The notes beneath the pieces were generated by a model. The model made no database searches. It saw only the letters and a program-made list of their open reading frames with translations, and was not told where the DNA came from. This document shows, piece by piece, positions 1-7,279 of a DNA stretch of 64,000 bases. The first letter of the stretch is position 1, and the number at the start of each line of letters is the position of its first letter. The DNA is from Paralteromonas sediminis (GTDB taxonomy: Bacteria; Pseudomonadota; Gammaproteobacteria; Enterobacterales; Alteromonadaceae), in the NCBI RefSeq assembly GCF_003820355.1, contig NZ_RPOK01000003.1, forward strand, positions 165,686 to 229,685. Direction: 5' to 3'. Position numbers and translations under genes: made by a program.

Positions 1-1
1 A

Positions 2-433
2 ATGGACACTACTGTTATTGGAGACAATGTTAATGTAGCGGCGAGACTGGAAACTCTGTCGACAAAATATTCAGCGGGTATCATTATCAGTGAGGAAGTA
101 CTTAGTATCGCTGGGAAAGATTTTCAAATAGCGACGCGAATGCTGGACTTTGTTCGCGTAAAAGGCCGCTCTAAACCCGTAAAAATTTATGAAGTGCTAG
201 ATTACCTGCCCGATCCTAAAAAGCAATATTATTTGCAAACTCAGAGGCTTATCGAACAAGGCTTAGCATGCAGGATCACCAAAAAATGGGATGATGCGTT
301 AGAAATATTTCAGGCTGCCCTGAGAGTCACGCCTGATGACCCACTTATCATTCATCATATTGAAATGTGCCACCGTTGTCAGAAGATGGCACTGCCCGAC
401 GACTGGGACGGTGCCATGTCGTCCAATGCTTAG
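2..433 (+). CDS. Class III adenylate/guanylate cyclase, C-terminal part (cut by window edge)
   Basis: Only the last 143 residues are in the window; the reading frame is open to the left edge, so the Met at base 2 need not be the start. The first residues carry the GDNVNVAARLE motif of class III nucleotide cyclase catalytic domains, which holds residues of the active site, followed by the usual family ending with VKGRSKPVKIYEVLD near residue 60. After that comes a tail of about 80 residues with a TPR-like helical look (DDALEIFQAALRVTPDDP). The enzyme would make cAMP or cGMP; substrate-specifying residues lie mostly outside the window. Convergent with the next gene, whose stop overlaps by four bases. 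Confidence 0.85.
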   Translation: MDTTVIGDNVNVAARLETLSTKYSAGIIISEEVLSIAGKDFQIATRMLDFVRVKGRSKPVKIYEVLDYLPDPKKQYYLQTQRLIEQGLACRITKKWDDALEIFQAALRVTPDDPLIIHHIEMCHRCQKMALPDDWDGAMSSNA

Positions 434-1344
434 TTGACATTTTCCCGTATAAAATCAATAGAAGGCGCAAAAAAGGCGCCGCCCGTCTCGGCACTGGTAA
501 AATCTAACCAACGGTCATAGTCACCTTCGTTAGTCCCAACGACTTGGGAGTACAACATGTCTTTAAATGCATGGGCATTAGCACTACAAACAACAGAGAA
601 CAACCCTTGATGCTGCATGTCGCCATAGGGCATTCCCTGTAATAGCAGTTGTGGCTGGTTATCGTTATTGTGCTGCGTGGAAGCTCTTACTACATGTGAA
701 GATGCAGACTGCTCAGCACTGGGAAGATTATGTTCTTTTGTCACGCCCATAACCTGTTCTTGCTGACGTTCAGAGAGCGTGTTCCAACGTCTTAAATCAT
801 GCCGGTATCGTTGCGTGTGGATATAACTCCCCCCGCCAAATTCAGGGTTATCGTCACTAATTATGGCCACCTCCCTTCTTAGCATGCCGCGAGGATTGTT
901 TGCGCCATAGATAAAACCATTTAGGTCTCTACCGTCTAAGTAACGAAACCCACTGATCGCCTCGACCAACTCAACGTGCAGACGCAAAAGCTCCATAACG
1001 TCTATGCCCATAGCGTGGCAGACATCCATGCGGTCAGTTCTGATTTGAATAAATAAGTCTGTTTGCAAGGCAGGCGCACTGCGATCCTCACATTGCACAT
1101 CAGGAAATGCCCCCAGCTGACTGGGCACAGGTCCAGGATACAATTCCTGCCAATAGCCGCTACTCACGCCAATCACCCCCGTGACCATCGCCTCGTAGTG
1201 CTCTTCGTCGTAATGGTCAAAGAGATCGAGGATCCTCACCAGCTTGGCGCGAATCGTTTGCGCGTCGTCGTCTGTGACATTCAGCATTAAGTACAAAGCA
1301 TGAAGATTGGGCTCCGCACAAATACCCTTTTGCGGCTGTGCCAT
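430..1344 (-). CDS. DyP-type peroxidase homologue (YfeX-like), catalytic Asp replaced by Tyr
   Basis: A 304-residue protein of the heme-dependent dye-decolourising peroxidase family. Visible family features are GFRYLDGRDLNGF, the proximal-histidine region HTQRYRHDLRRWNTLS, and the distal-arginine strand SHVVRAS. The family hallmark GxxDGTENP, which holds the catalytic aspartate, reads GFIYGANNP here: Asp is Tyr146 (codon at 907-909) and the following Thr-Glu are also changed. The heme ligand looks kept, so heme binding is plausible but normal peroxidase chemistry is doubtful. The start at 1344 is chosen because the longer frame runs back into the upstream gamma-glutamyltranspeptidase gene, whose stop lies one base before this ATG; the two are translationally coupled. 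A neighbour with a glutathione-degrading enzyme is unusual for this family. Confidence 0.85.
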   Translation of the reverse strand: MAQPQKGICAEPNLHALYLMLNVTDDDAQTIRAKLVRILDLFDHYDEEHYEAMVTGVIGVSSGYWQELYPGPVPSQLGAFPDVQCEDRSAPALQTDLFIQIRTDRMDVCHAMGIDVMELLRLHVELVEAISGFRYLDGRDLNGFIYGANNPRGMLRREVAIISDDNPEFGGGSYIHTQRYRHDLRRWNTLSERQQEQVMGVTKEHNLPSAEQSASSHVVRASTQHNNDNQPQLLLQGMPYGDMQHQGLFSVVCSANAHAFKDMLYSQVVGTNEGDYDRWLDFTSAETGGAFFAPSIDFIRENVN

Positions 1345-1345
1345 T

Positions 1346-3031
1346 TTAATACCCCGCGGCGTGTCCGTCTTTACGACTTTCAGAGGCGCCAATATAGATG
1401 CCGCGTTTAGCATCAAACATAATGGCCTGATAACCGCCATACACGCCCACTCGCTGACTCACTTTATGGCCTTTTTTGGCTAAGGCTCTGCGCACTGGCA
1501 TACCGATCCCCGATTCTAGGTGCACCTCCCCGCCTGTTAACATGAGCGCGCCTGTTGGATCGCTTGAACCCGTGTGAACAATACGTGGTGCATCACCAGC
1601 TTCCTGTAAATTCATACCAAAATCAATAAGGTTGACCACGATTTGTGCATGCATTTGCGGTTGTGTTGCGCCCCCCATAACACCAAAACTCAACCAAGGC
1701 TCTCCGTTTCGCGTTACGAACGCTGGAATAATCGTATGAAACGGACGTTTTCCCGGTGCGTAAGTATTAAAATGGTCCGGCTGCAATGTGAAACTCTCGC
1801 CTCGGTTCTGCAACATAAAACCGAGCTCGGTGGGTGTCATACCCGAGCCCATCCCCCGGTAATTGCTTTGGATCAGCGAAATCATGTTTCCCTCTGCGTC
1901 CGCTACCGTCAAATAGATGGTATCGCCTTCAACGAGGCCTGCATCAACGCGTTTCGCAGCCTTGTTTGGGTCGATAAGCGCCTGCCGCTCCTTGGCATAG
2001 GCTTTAGAAATAAGCGTTTCAACAGGGAGGGTGTTAAAATCAGGGTCTGCGTAAAACTTGGCCCTGTCTGCAAATGCCAGTTTCTTGGCTTCTACAAACG
2101 TGTGTACATAATCAGCACTACCAAATCCCATACCCTCAATATCATAGTGCTCTAGTATATTGAGGATTTGTAGCGCTGCTATACCTTGCCCATTTGGTGG
2201 TAGCTCCCACACATCATAACCGCGATAATTACTTGAAACAGGTTGCACCCATTCTGATTGATGAGACGCAAGATCCTCTGCGGTTAAGTATCCACCTTGC
2301 TCTTTAATATATTGTGCAATTTTAGTGGCAATATCCCCTTTGTAAAATGCGTCTCTGCCACCCGTCGCAATTTTTTCATAGGTTGCAGCAAGATAGGGAT
2401 TTTTAAAGATATCGCCTTTTTTGGGCACTTTACCGTCAACAAGATAGGTTTCCTTAAAACCAGGGTAGTGACCAACTCTGTCAAAATTCATTTGCCAGTA
2501 ATAGGCAATAACCTCGGTAACAGGAAAGCCCTCTTTGGCATAAGTGATAGCCGGCGTCAAAATATCGGTCATTGGTAAAGACCCAAATTTTTCATGCAGC
2601 ATAAACCAGCCGTCTACAGCGCCAGGGACTGAAACGGGTAAAGGACCAAATTTAGGTATTTCTGTCAGGCCCAACTTTGTGAACTCGGTCAATGTTAGGC
2701 CTTTCGGTGACCGACCCGATGCATTTAACCCATGCAGTTGCTTATTCTTGGCATCCCATACGATGGCAAACAAATCACCGCCTATACCGCAGCCTGTAGG
2801 CTCTACCAGTCCCAACATGGCGTTGGCCGCAATAGCAGCATCTATAGCGTTACCGCCGTTTTTCAATACGTCTAAAGCGACCTGAGTGGCCAAAGGATGA
2901 CTGGTAGCTGCCATCCCATTCTGCGCAATGACTTCAGAACGGGTCGCAAATGCTTGTCCGGTTACTCTGTCATAAGCAAGACTGGGTAGTACAAAAAGTG
3001 CGAACAAGAGAGTAAGAACAATTCTATTCAT
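1346..3031 (-). CDS. ggt: Gamma-glutamyltranspeptidase
   Basis: A 561-residue secreted N-terminal-nucleophile hydrolase that removes or transfers the gamma-glutamyl group of glutathione and related peptides in the periplasm. The chosen ATG gives a clean signal peptide (MNRIVLTLLFALFVLPSLA); a longer in-frame extension to 3124 adds only a poor leader. The N-terminal domain has the typical GGNAIDAAIAANAMLGLVEP and GCGIGGDLFAIV. The self-cleavage and nucleophile Thr is Thr371 in GDTIYLTVAD, and the small subunit has MGSGMTP and GGATQPQMHAQI. The precursor should split into large and small subunits before Thr371. It is followed after one base by the DyP homologue, so the two form an operon. Confidence 0.93.
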   Translation of the reverse strand: MNRIVLTLLFALFVLPSLAYDRVTGQAFATRSEVIAQNGMAATSHPLATQVALDVLKNGGNAIDAAIAANAMLGLVEPTGCGIGGDLFAIVWDAKNKQLHGLNASGRSPKGLTLTEFTKLGLTEIPKFGPLPVSVPGAVDGWFMLHEKFGSLPMTDILTPAITYAKEGFPVTEVIAYYWQMNFDRVGHYPGFKETYLVDGKVPKKGDIFKNPYLAATYEKIATGGRDAFYKGDIATKIAQYIKEQGGYLTAEDLASHQSEWVQPVSSNYRGYDVWELPPNGQGIAALQILNILEHYDIEGMGFGSADYVHTFVEAKKLAFADRAKFYADPDFNTLPVETLISKAYAKERQALIDPNKAAKRVDAGLVEGDTIYLTVADAEGNMISLIQSNYRGMGSGMTPTELGFMLQNRGESFTLQPDHFNTYAPGKRPFHTIIPAFVTRNGEPWLSFGVMGGATQPQMHAQIVVNLIDFGMNLQEAGDAPRIVHTGSSDPTGALMLTGGEVHLESGIGMPVRRALAKKGHKVSQRVGVYGGYQAIMFDAKRGIYIGASESRKDGHAAGY

Positions 3032-3114
3032 GGCTAGGCCTCTGATTTGACAATCAATTTGTAAGCATAGCGTGCTTTTAACAGCCTTTGAAGTAGTCCG
3101 TTTATAAACCAAAA

Positions 3115-3139
3115 AGCCCTGCACATAGCAGGGCTTTTA
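3115..3139 (-). terminator. Rho-independent terminator of glnK-amtB
   Basis: An 8-bp perfect stem (AGCCCTGC / GCAGGGCT, 3115-3122 and 3128-3135) with a 5-nt loop is flanked by A-runs and T-runs on both sides. Read on the minus strand it ends in a T-run shortly after the amtB stop. It also separates amtB from ggt. Confidence 0.85.
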
Positions 3140-3161
3140 TCATTACTGTCTTATTTGGGTA

Positions 3162-4409
3162 TTAAGAACGGCCACTAGTGAAATCAGGATAAGCTTCTAA
3201 TCCACATTCACTCATGTCCACACCTTCGAATTCTTCTTCTTCGCTGACGCGAATACCCATTACAGCTTTCAGTGCAATCCACACAATTAAACTGGTGACA
3301 AATACCCACCCAAATATGGTTGCTGCGCCAATAAGTTGACCTGACATGCTGGCACCATCATTGGTGAATGGCACAAGAATAAGACCTAGTAAACCTACAG
3401 TACCGTGGACGGAAATGGCACCCACTGGATCATCAATTTTCAACTTATCTAAGCCAACAATACTGAACACAACCAATATACCGCCTAACGCACCGAACAA
3501 TGTGGCCAGTAGGGGTGTTGGCGTTGATGGCTCTGCTGTGATCGCAACCAAGCCGGCTAATGCACCATTAAGAGCCATAGTTAAATCAGCTTTACCGAAC
3601 ATAAGACGTGCAAGTACAAGTGCTGCAATAGCACCACCAGCCGCTGCTGCATTGGTGTTCATAAATACTACGGCTACGCTGTTAGCGCTTTCAACCGATG
3701 CTGTTGCAAGTACAGAACCGCCGTTGAAACCGAACCAACCCATCCACAGAATAAAGGTACCTAAGGTTGCCAATGGTAAGTTTGCACCAGGAATCGCATT
3801 TACCTTACCGTCAGCGGTGTACTTGCCTTTACGCGCACCTAGTACCAACACACCTGCAAGTGCCGCAGCAGCGCCTGCCATGTGAACGATGCCTGAGCCC
3901 GCGAAGTCAGAGAATCCTAGATCGCCTAGTGTATATAAGCCAAATACTGCCTCACCACCCCACGTCCAGGCGCCTTCCATCGGATAGATAAAGCCAGTCA
4001 TGACGATAGCAAATGCGAGAAATGCCCATAGCTTCATACGCTCAGCGACGGCGCCTGATACAATTGACATTGCAGTTGCAACAAATACAACCTGGAAGAA
4101 GAAATCAGCGGAAGGCGCATACGTGGCTGGGTCCTCAGCTACGCCTGTCGCTCCGTCACCGGTGATGCCTCCTAAGAACAGTGACCAATCACCACCGCCA
4201 TACATAATCCCGTATCCGCAAACCATATACATGGTACAGGCAATAGCATACAAGGCGACATTTTTAGTAAGAATCTCAGTGGTATTTTTGGAGCGAACAA
4301 GCCCCGCTTCCAACATGGCAAAGCCCGCAGCCATCCACATGACCAGCGCACCACAAATCAAAAAATAGAAGGTATCTAGTGCATACCCAAGTTCAAATGT
4401 TATTTCCAT
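3162..4409 (-). CDS. amtB: Ammonium transporter AmtB
   Basis: A 415-residue inner-membrane ammonium channel of the Amt/Mep/Rh family with about eleven hydrophobic segments. The twin pore histidines are visible in GSGIVHMAGAAAALAG and ISVHGTVGLLG; GWFGFNGGS and MNTNAAAAGGA are further family signatures. The ATG at 4409 is preferred over the GTG at 4412 because the GGAG ribosome-binding site lies seven bases before it. Like many Amt proteins of this group it starts without an obvious cleaved signal peptide. It follows glnK by about 28 bases in the classic glnK-amtB order, so the PII protein will gate its pore according to nitrogen status. Confidence 0.95.
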   Translation of the reverse strand: MEITFELGYALDTFYFLICGALVMWMAAGFAMLEAGLVRSKNTTEILTKNVALYAIACTMYMVCGYGIMYGGGDWSLFLGGITGDGATGVAEDPATYAPSADFFFQVVFVATAMSIVSGAVAERMKLWAFLAFAIVMTGFIYPMEGAWTWGGEAVFGLYTLGDLGFSDFAGSGIVHMAGAAAALAGVLVLGARKGKYTADGKVNAIPGANLPLATLGTFILWMGWFGFNGGSVLATASVESANSVAVVFMNTNAAAAGGAIAALVLARLMFGKADLTMALNGALAGLVAITAEPSTPTPLLATLFGALGGILVVFSIVGLDKLKIDDPVGAISVHGTVGLLGLILVPFTNDGASMSGQLIGAATIFGWVFVTSLIVWIALKAVMGIRVSEEEEFEGVDMSECGLEAYPDFTSGRS

Positions 4410-4437
4410 CACTACTCTCCGCTCGGAACTGTGTCAA

Positions 4438-4806
<369 letters not shown>

Positions 4807-4824
4807 TTACTCATGCATATGCAA

Positions 4825-4840
4825 CACAATCTTTATGCCA
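4825..4840 (-). promoter_or_regulatory. Candidate sigma-54 (-24/-12) promoter of glnK-amtB
   Basis: The minus strand reads TGGCATAAAGATTGTG. Compared with the RpoN consensus TGGCAC-N5-TTGCA, the -24 element matches except for the last base, the spacing is right, and the -12 element has GT instead of GC. It lies about 50 bases before the glnK start, and an NtrC-like site lies about 110 bases further upstream. Confidence 0.5.
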
Positions 4841-4932
4841 CAAATTTTTATTTATATTTTTCAGTGCATTAGCTTAATAGCACACTAAAAACGTACACTT
4901 TTTCGCCTTACAAAGGTGCACCATTAAACAAA

Positions 4933-4949
4933 TGCACAAAAAAGGTGCA
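4933..4949. promoter_or_regulatory. NtrC-binding-site-like palindrome upstream of glnK
   Basis: TGCACA-AAAAA-GGTGCA matches the NtrC enhancer consensus TGCACY-N5-GGTGCA at all positions but one. A second GGTGCA half-site lies 25 bases closer to glnK (4915-4920). The distance from the sigma-54-like promoter is typical of NtrC enhancers. Confidence 0.6.
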
Positions 4950-5026
4950 GCAACAATGATGCTGTATTTTGAACTTTTGCCAGAAAGCATTTTCTGTTGT
5001 TCTAGTGTTTTGTTTGGTAAGAAGTC

Positions 5027-5728
5027 ATGCCGCTTTTCAAAGGAAGTATAAAAGCAAAAGAAACTGGGCCTATCTTTGCAGGTGTGCTGCTTGCTCATGC
5101 AGGACTGTTTTTGTTGATCCAGCTGACATTTCAGTTTACTTATGATGACGTTAACGAGGGAATGCGGACTGATAAGCCGATCAAAGCAACATTGGTTTCC
5201 CCCCCACTTCCACCACCAGAAAAAGAGAAAGAGCCAATCCTAGAGGATCCCGGCCCGCCACAGCAGATTGAGACAGTATCGATTGAAGAAACTGTCGCAA
5301 ATCAAGATGTTCAAGAGGACAATCAAACAGTGACCAAGGTTACAGAACCTGCTGGGGTTGCACTGCCCGCTCCTGAAGCTACTGCGCGATTAAACCTTAA
5401 TGCCATCACTCAGGAAGTGTTGTCGAGTATGCGCGAAGATGCCGTAAATTCAGTCGCCATAGACGAGGTCAGGCGAAGACAAGCGGCCCTCAATACGCTC
5501 TGGCGACCAGAGCGCCCTCAACCTGAACTCACAGAGGATGAAAAGTTGATTGAGTCTATTACTGTCGATGTCAATTGCGATAGCACGGCGGGTAAGTGGT
5601 TTATGACAATCGCTGGCTTAATGAAGGGTACGATGCGATGCGGGCCGAAGCCTGGTATAGACCAGTTTATCCAAAACCGGCTGCCGGGTGCGCAAGATCC
5701 AACCAAAGAAGGTGGTGAAAAAGACTAA
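5027..5728 (+). CDS. Membrane-anchored, proline-rich periplasmic protein of unknown function
   Basis: A 233-residue protein not recognised as a named family. It has a short cytoplasmic N-terminus, one membrane segment at about residues 16-36 (IFAGVLLAHAGLFLLIQLTF), then an acidic and proline-rich stretch (PPLPPPEKEKEPILEDPGPP) like the linker of TonB or TolA proteins. The C-terminal half is more ordered and has two cysteines (VNCDSTAGKW and TMRCGPKPG) that could pair in the periplasm. No TonB C-terminal domain (YP motif) is visible. It is divergent from glnK with a gap of 250 bases. Membrane anchoring is seen; the function is not known. Confidence 0.6.
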   Translation: MPLFKGSIKAKETGPIFAGVLLAHAGLFLLIQLTFQFTYDDVNEGMRTDKPIKATLVSPPLPPPEKEKEPILEDPGPPQQIETVSIEETVANQDVQEDNQTVTKVTEPAGVALPAPEATARLNLNAITQEVLSSMREDAVNSVAIDEVRRRQAALNTLWRPERPQPELTEDEKLIESITVDVNCDSTAGKWFMTIAGLMKGTMRCGPKPGIDQFIQNRLPGAQDPTKEGGEKD

Positions 5729-5759
5729 ATATATAGTGAATTTGACCACTATATATTTA
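5726..5759 (+). terminator. 13-bp perfect inverted repeat at the stop of the proline-rich gene
   Basis: TAAATATATAGTG at 5726-5738 and its exact complement at 5747-5759 are separated by 8 bases; the first arm contains the stop codon. The stem is AT-rich and not followed by a good T-run, so it may be a weak terminator or an mRNA 3'-end stabiliser. Confidence 0.5.
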
Positions 5760-5928
5760 AATATTTTCATCTCAGTAACCGAGTAAGTAATCAAAAAAAT
5801 ATAAAGCTCTTTAATATCAATGAGATAAAAATTTTTCTCCAATTGGCACAACTATCGCAATAGTTAAAGCGACTTAGTTATTGACTGCCAAGCAGTGACA
5901 TGCAGTTAACCACACACCGGAGAAAATT

Positions 5929-6198
5929 ATGAAAGTTCGTCATTTATTAACCTCAGCAGCCTTGGCAGCAGCAGTTTCATTCAGCGCGTCGGCTTCAACA
6001 GAGAATAGTCAGACACAAAGCGCAATCAGCAATATGGCAGCGGGCTTTGTCAAAGCCGCGGTAAAGTCAACAGTAACAGAATTAAATCGCGCCACCATGA
6101 AAGAGGTACTTACCGCAAACGTACATCTCGACATGGAAACAGTAGAGCCAACGCTGGTTACTAAAGTTGAAATAGTAGATATAAAAAGCAAAGGATAA
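5929..6198 (+). CDS. Small exported protein of unknown function
   Basis: An 89-residue protein with a clear signal peptide (MKVRHLLTSAALAAAVSFSASA) and a ribosome-binding site GGAG seven bases before the ATG. The mature part of about 66 residues is amphipathic, with no cysteines and a short basic end (DIKSKG). Family not recognised. The 38-residue membrane protein at 6203 starts four bases after the stop, so the two are co-translated, and a strong terminator follows. This looks like a two-gene envelope unit. Confidence 0.65.
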   Translation: MKVRHLLTSAALAAAVSFSASASTENSQTQSAISNMAAGFVKAAVKSTVTELNRATMKEVLTANVHLDMETVEPTLVTKVEIVDIKSKG

Positions 6199-6202
6199 AG
6201 CT

Positions 6203-6319
6203 ATGTTATTTTCCCCTCCCGCTGTATTGATAATGTCGCTAATGCCCGCTATCGCTTTCGCAGGGTGGGGATTAGTCGGCATGGTATTAAACACTAAACT
6301 GAACCAGTTTACCGATTAA
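6203..6319 (+). CDS. 38-residue hydrophobic micropeptide
   Basis: A short reading frame starting with ATG four bases after the stop of the exported protein at 5929. The translation (starting MLFSPPAVLIMSLMPAIAFAG) is mostly one hydrophobic segment, with a hydrophilic end (NTKLNQFTD). It could be a single-pass membrane peptide, or a signal peptide with a very short mature part. Support comes from its tight spacing and the terminator 38 bases beyond the stop. There is no homology evidence from reading alone. Confidence 0.5.
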   Translation: MLFSPPAVLIMSLMPAIAFAGWGLVGMVLNTKLNQFTD

Positions 6320-6354
6320 CTTGGTCCCTCCCCTGTGAGTCTACGGGGAATTAT

Positions 6355-7278
6355 TTAGCGGGTGGCCTCACCCGCTTTTTTTATTTCCAACACATCCACA
6401 GTAAACATGTATTCTGTAGCTTGCTGTCTCAGTGGTGAGTTTGAAAATTGGCTGTTGGCTATTTGAATGAGTTGCGTACCTTTTGGCTGCGCGAGAGGGA
6501 ATGCCATTTTAGTCAGCGCATGGGTTCGCATATGGGTTAAAAACTCACCGGACTGATGCAACGCGACAAGCCCCCTGTGAATACGTTGAGCAAGTGCAGC
6601 CTTGTCTTTACTGGTAAAGAAGTACACAGCAAAAGGATAATGAAGGACCAACTCTTCGAGCTGTACTAAATTGGGGTAGGTGGCCTGGCGCGCTACCAAC
6701 TCCTGTTCAAAGTCATGTAGGCCTCTTGGAAAATAGTCACAACGGCCTGCATTTAACATTGCAAACAAATCTTCATAGTGCGATGTTGTGGCCACAGGCA
6801 ACCCTGCTTGCTTAAGAATAATAGTATCGGGCCAGTCCTTTCCCTGGCATGCTACAAAAGATGTAAGCTGCGCTATGGTACTCACTCGCCTGAAACGGTA
6901 GGCACTGTTGCGCTGAACAAAAAATTTTCGAAAGCCTATCAACCCTTTGGTTGTAGGAATAGGTATAGGGTAAAGCCTTTTTTCCTTTTCATCATCGGTC
7001 CCTAACCAGCTAAGTGTGAGCAACTCGCCCTTTTCTAGCTCCATCATGGCTCGGCTCTCAACCATACTTACCGTTGAGCGAATGGTTGGAATTTCGCCCT
7101 CGTCAGCAGTTTTCGCCAACGCCTTTTCCAATAGCTGTACGTGGTAACTGTGCGACAAATCAAACTGAGAGCGCGGCATGGGTACCAGTATATCGTTAGC
7201 CTGGCTCCACGTTGAAAAAAACACAAAAAATACACTAACTACAGCAGTTACCCTGCGCCCAGTATTTTTGCCGTTCAC
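6355..7278 (-). CDS. Periplasmic solute-binding-like protein, paralogue 1
   Basis: A 307-residue exported protein resembling type 3 periplasmic solute-binding proteins that stand without a transporter. The start is a GTG at 7278, one base after the stop of the PBP1b gene; the hydrophobic stretch VTAVVSVFFVFFSTWSQA then acts as signal peptide. The longer frame to 7398 lies inside the PBP gene. Around residues 145-190 it has ACQGKDWPDTIILKQAG, VATTSHYEDLF and RCDYFPRG; the same pattern appears in the protein at 35044, so the two are paralogues. Two cysteines in these motifs may form a disulfide. The ligand is unknown. The coupling to PBP1b suggests it is made together with a cell-wall enzyme. 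Confidence 0.75.
   Translation of the reverse strand: MNGKNTGRRVTAVVSVFFVFFSTWSQANDILVPMPRSQFDLSHSYHVQLLEKALAKTADEGEIPTIRSTVSMVESRAMMELEKGELLTLSWLGTDDEKEKRLYPIPIPTTKGLIGFRKFFVQRNSAYRFRRVSTIAQLTSFVACQGKDWPDTIILKQAGLPVATTSHYEDLFAMLNAGRCDYFPRGLHDFEQELVARQATYPNLVQLEELVLHYPFAVYFFTSKDKAALAQRIHRGLVALHQSGEFLTHMRTHALTKMAFPLAQPKGTQLIQIANSQFSNSPLRQQATEYMFTVDVLEIKKAGEATR
6357..6382 (+). terminator. Rho-independent terminator after the small-protein pair
   Basis: AGCGGGTG-GCCT-CACCCGCT forms a perfect 8-bp GC-rich stem with a 4-base loop followed by seven T. It also encodes the last codons of the convergent gene on the minus strand. Confidence 0.9.
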
Positions 7279-7279
7279 G

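Noticed and set aside
1063-1290. Open frame of 75 codons on the plus strand within the DyP gene
   Set aside because: It is antisense to a well-supported gene, has no ribosome-binding site and no plausible protein features.
3346-3885. 179-codon plus-strand frame opposite amtB
   Set aside because: Mirror of the amtB coding pattern; its composition (Ala, Pro, Thr) is what antisense reading of a membrane protein gives.
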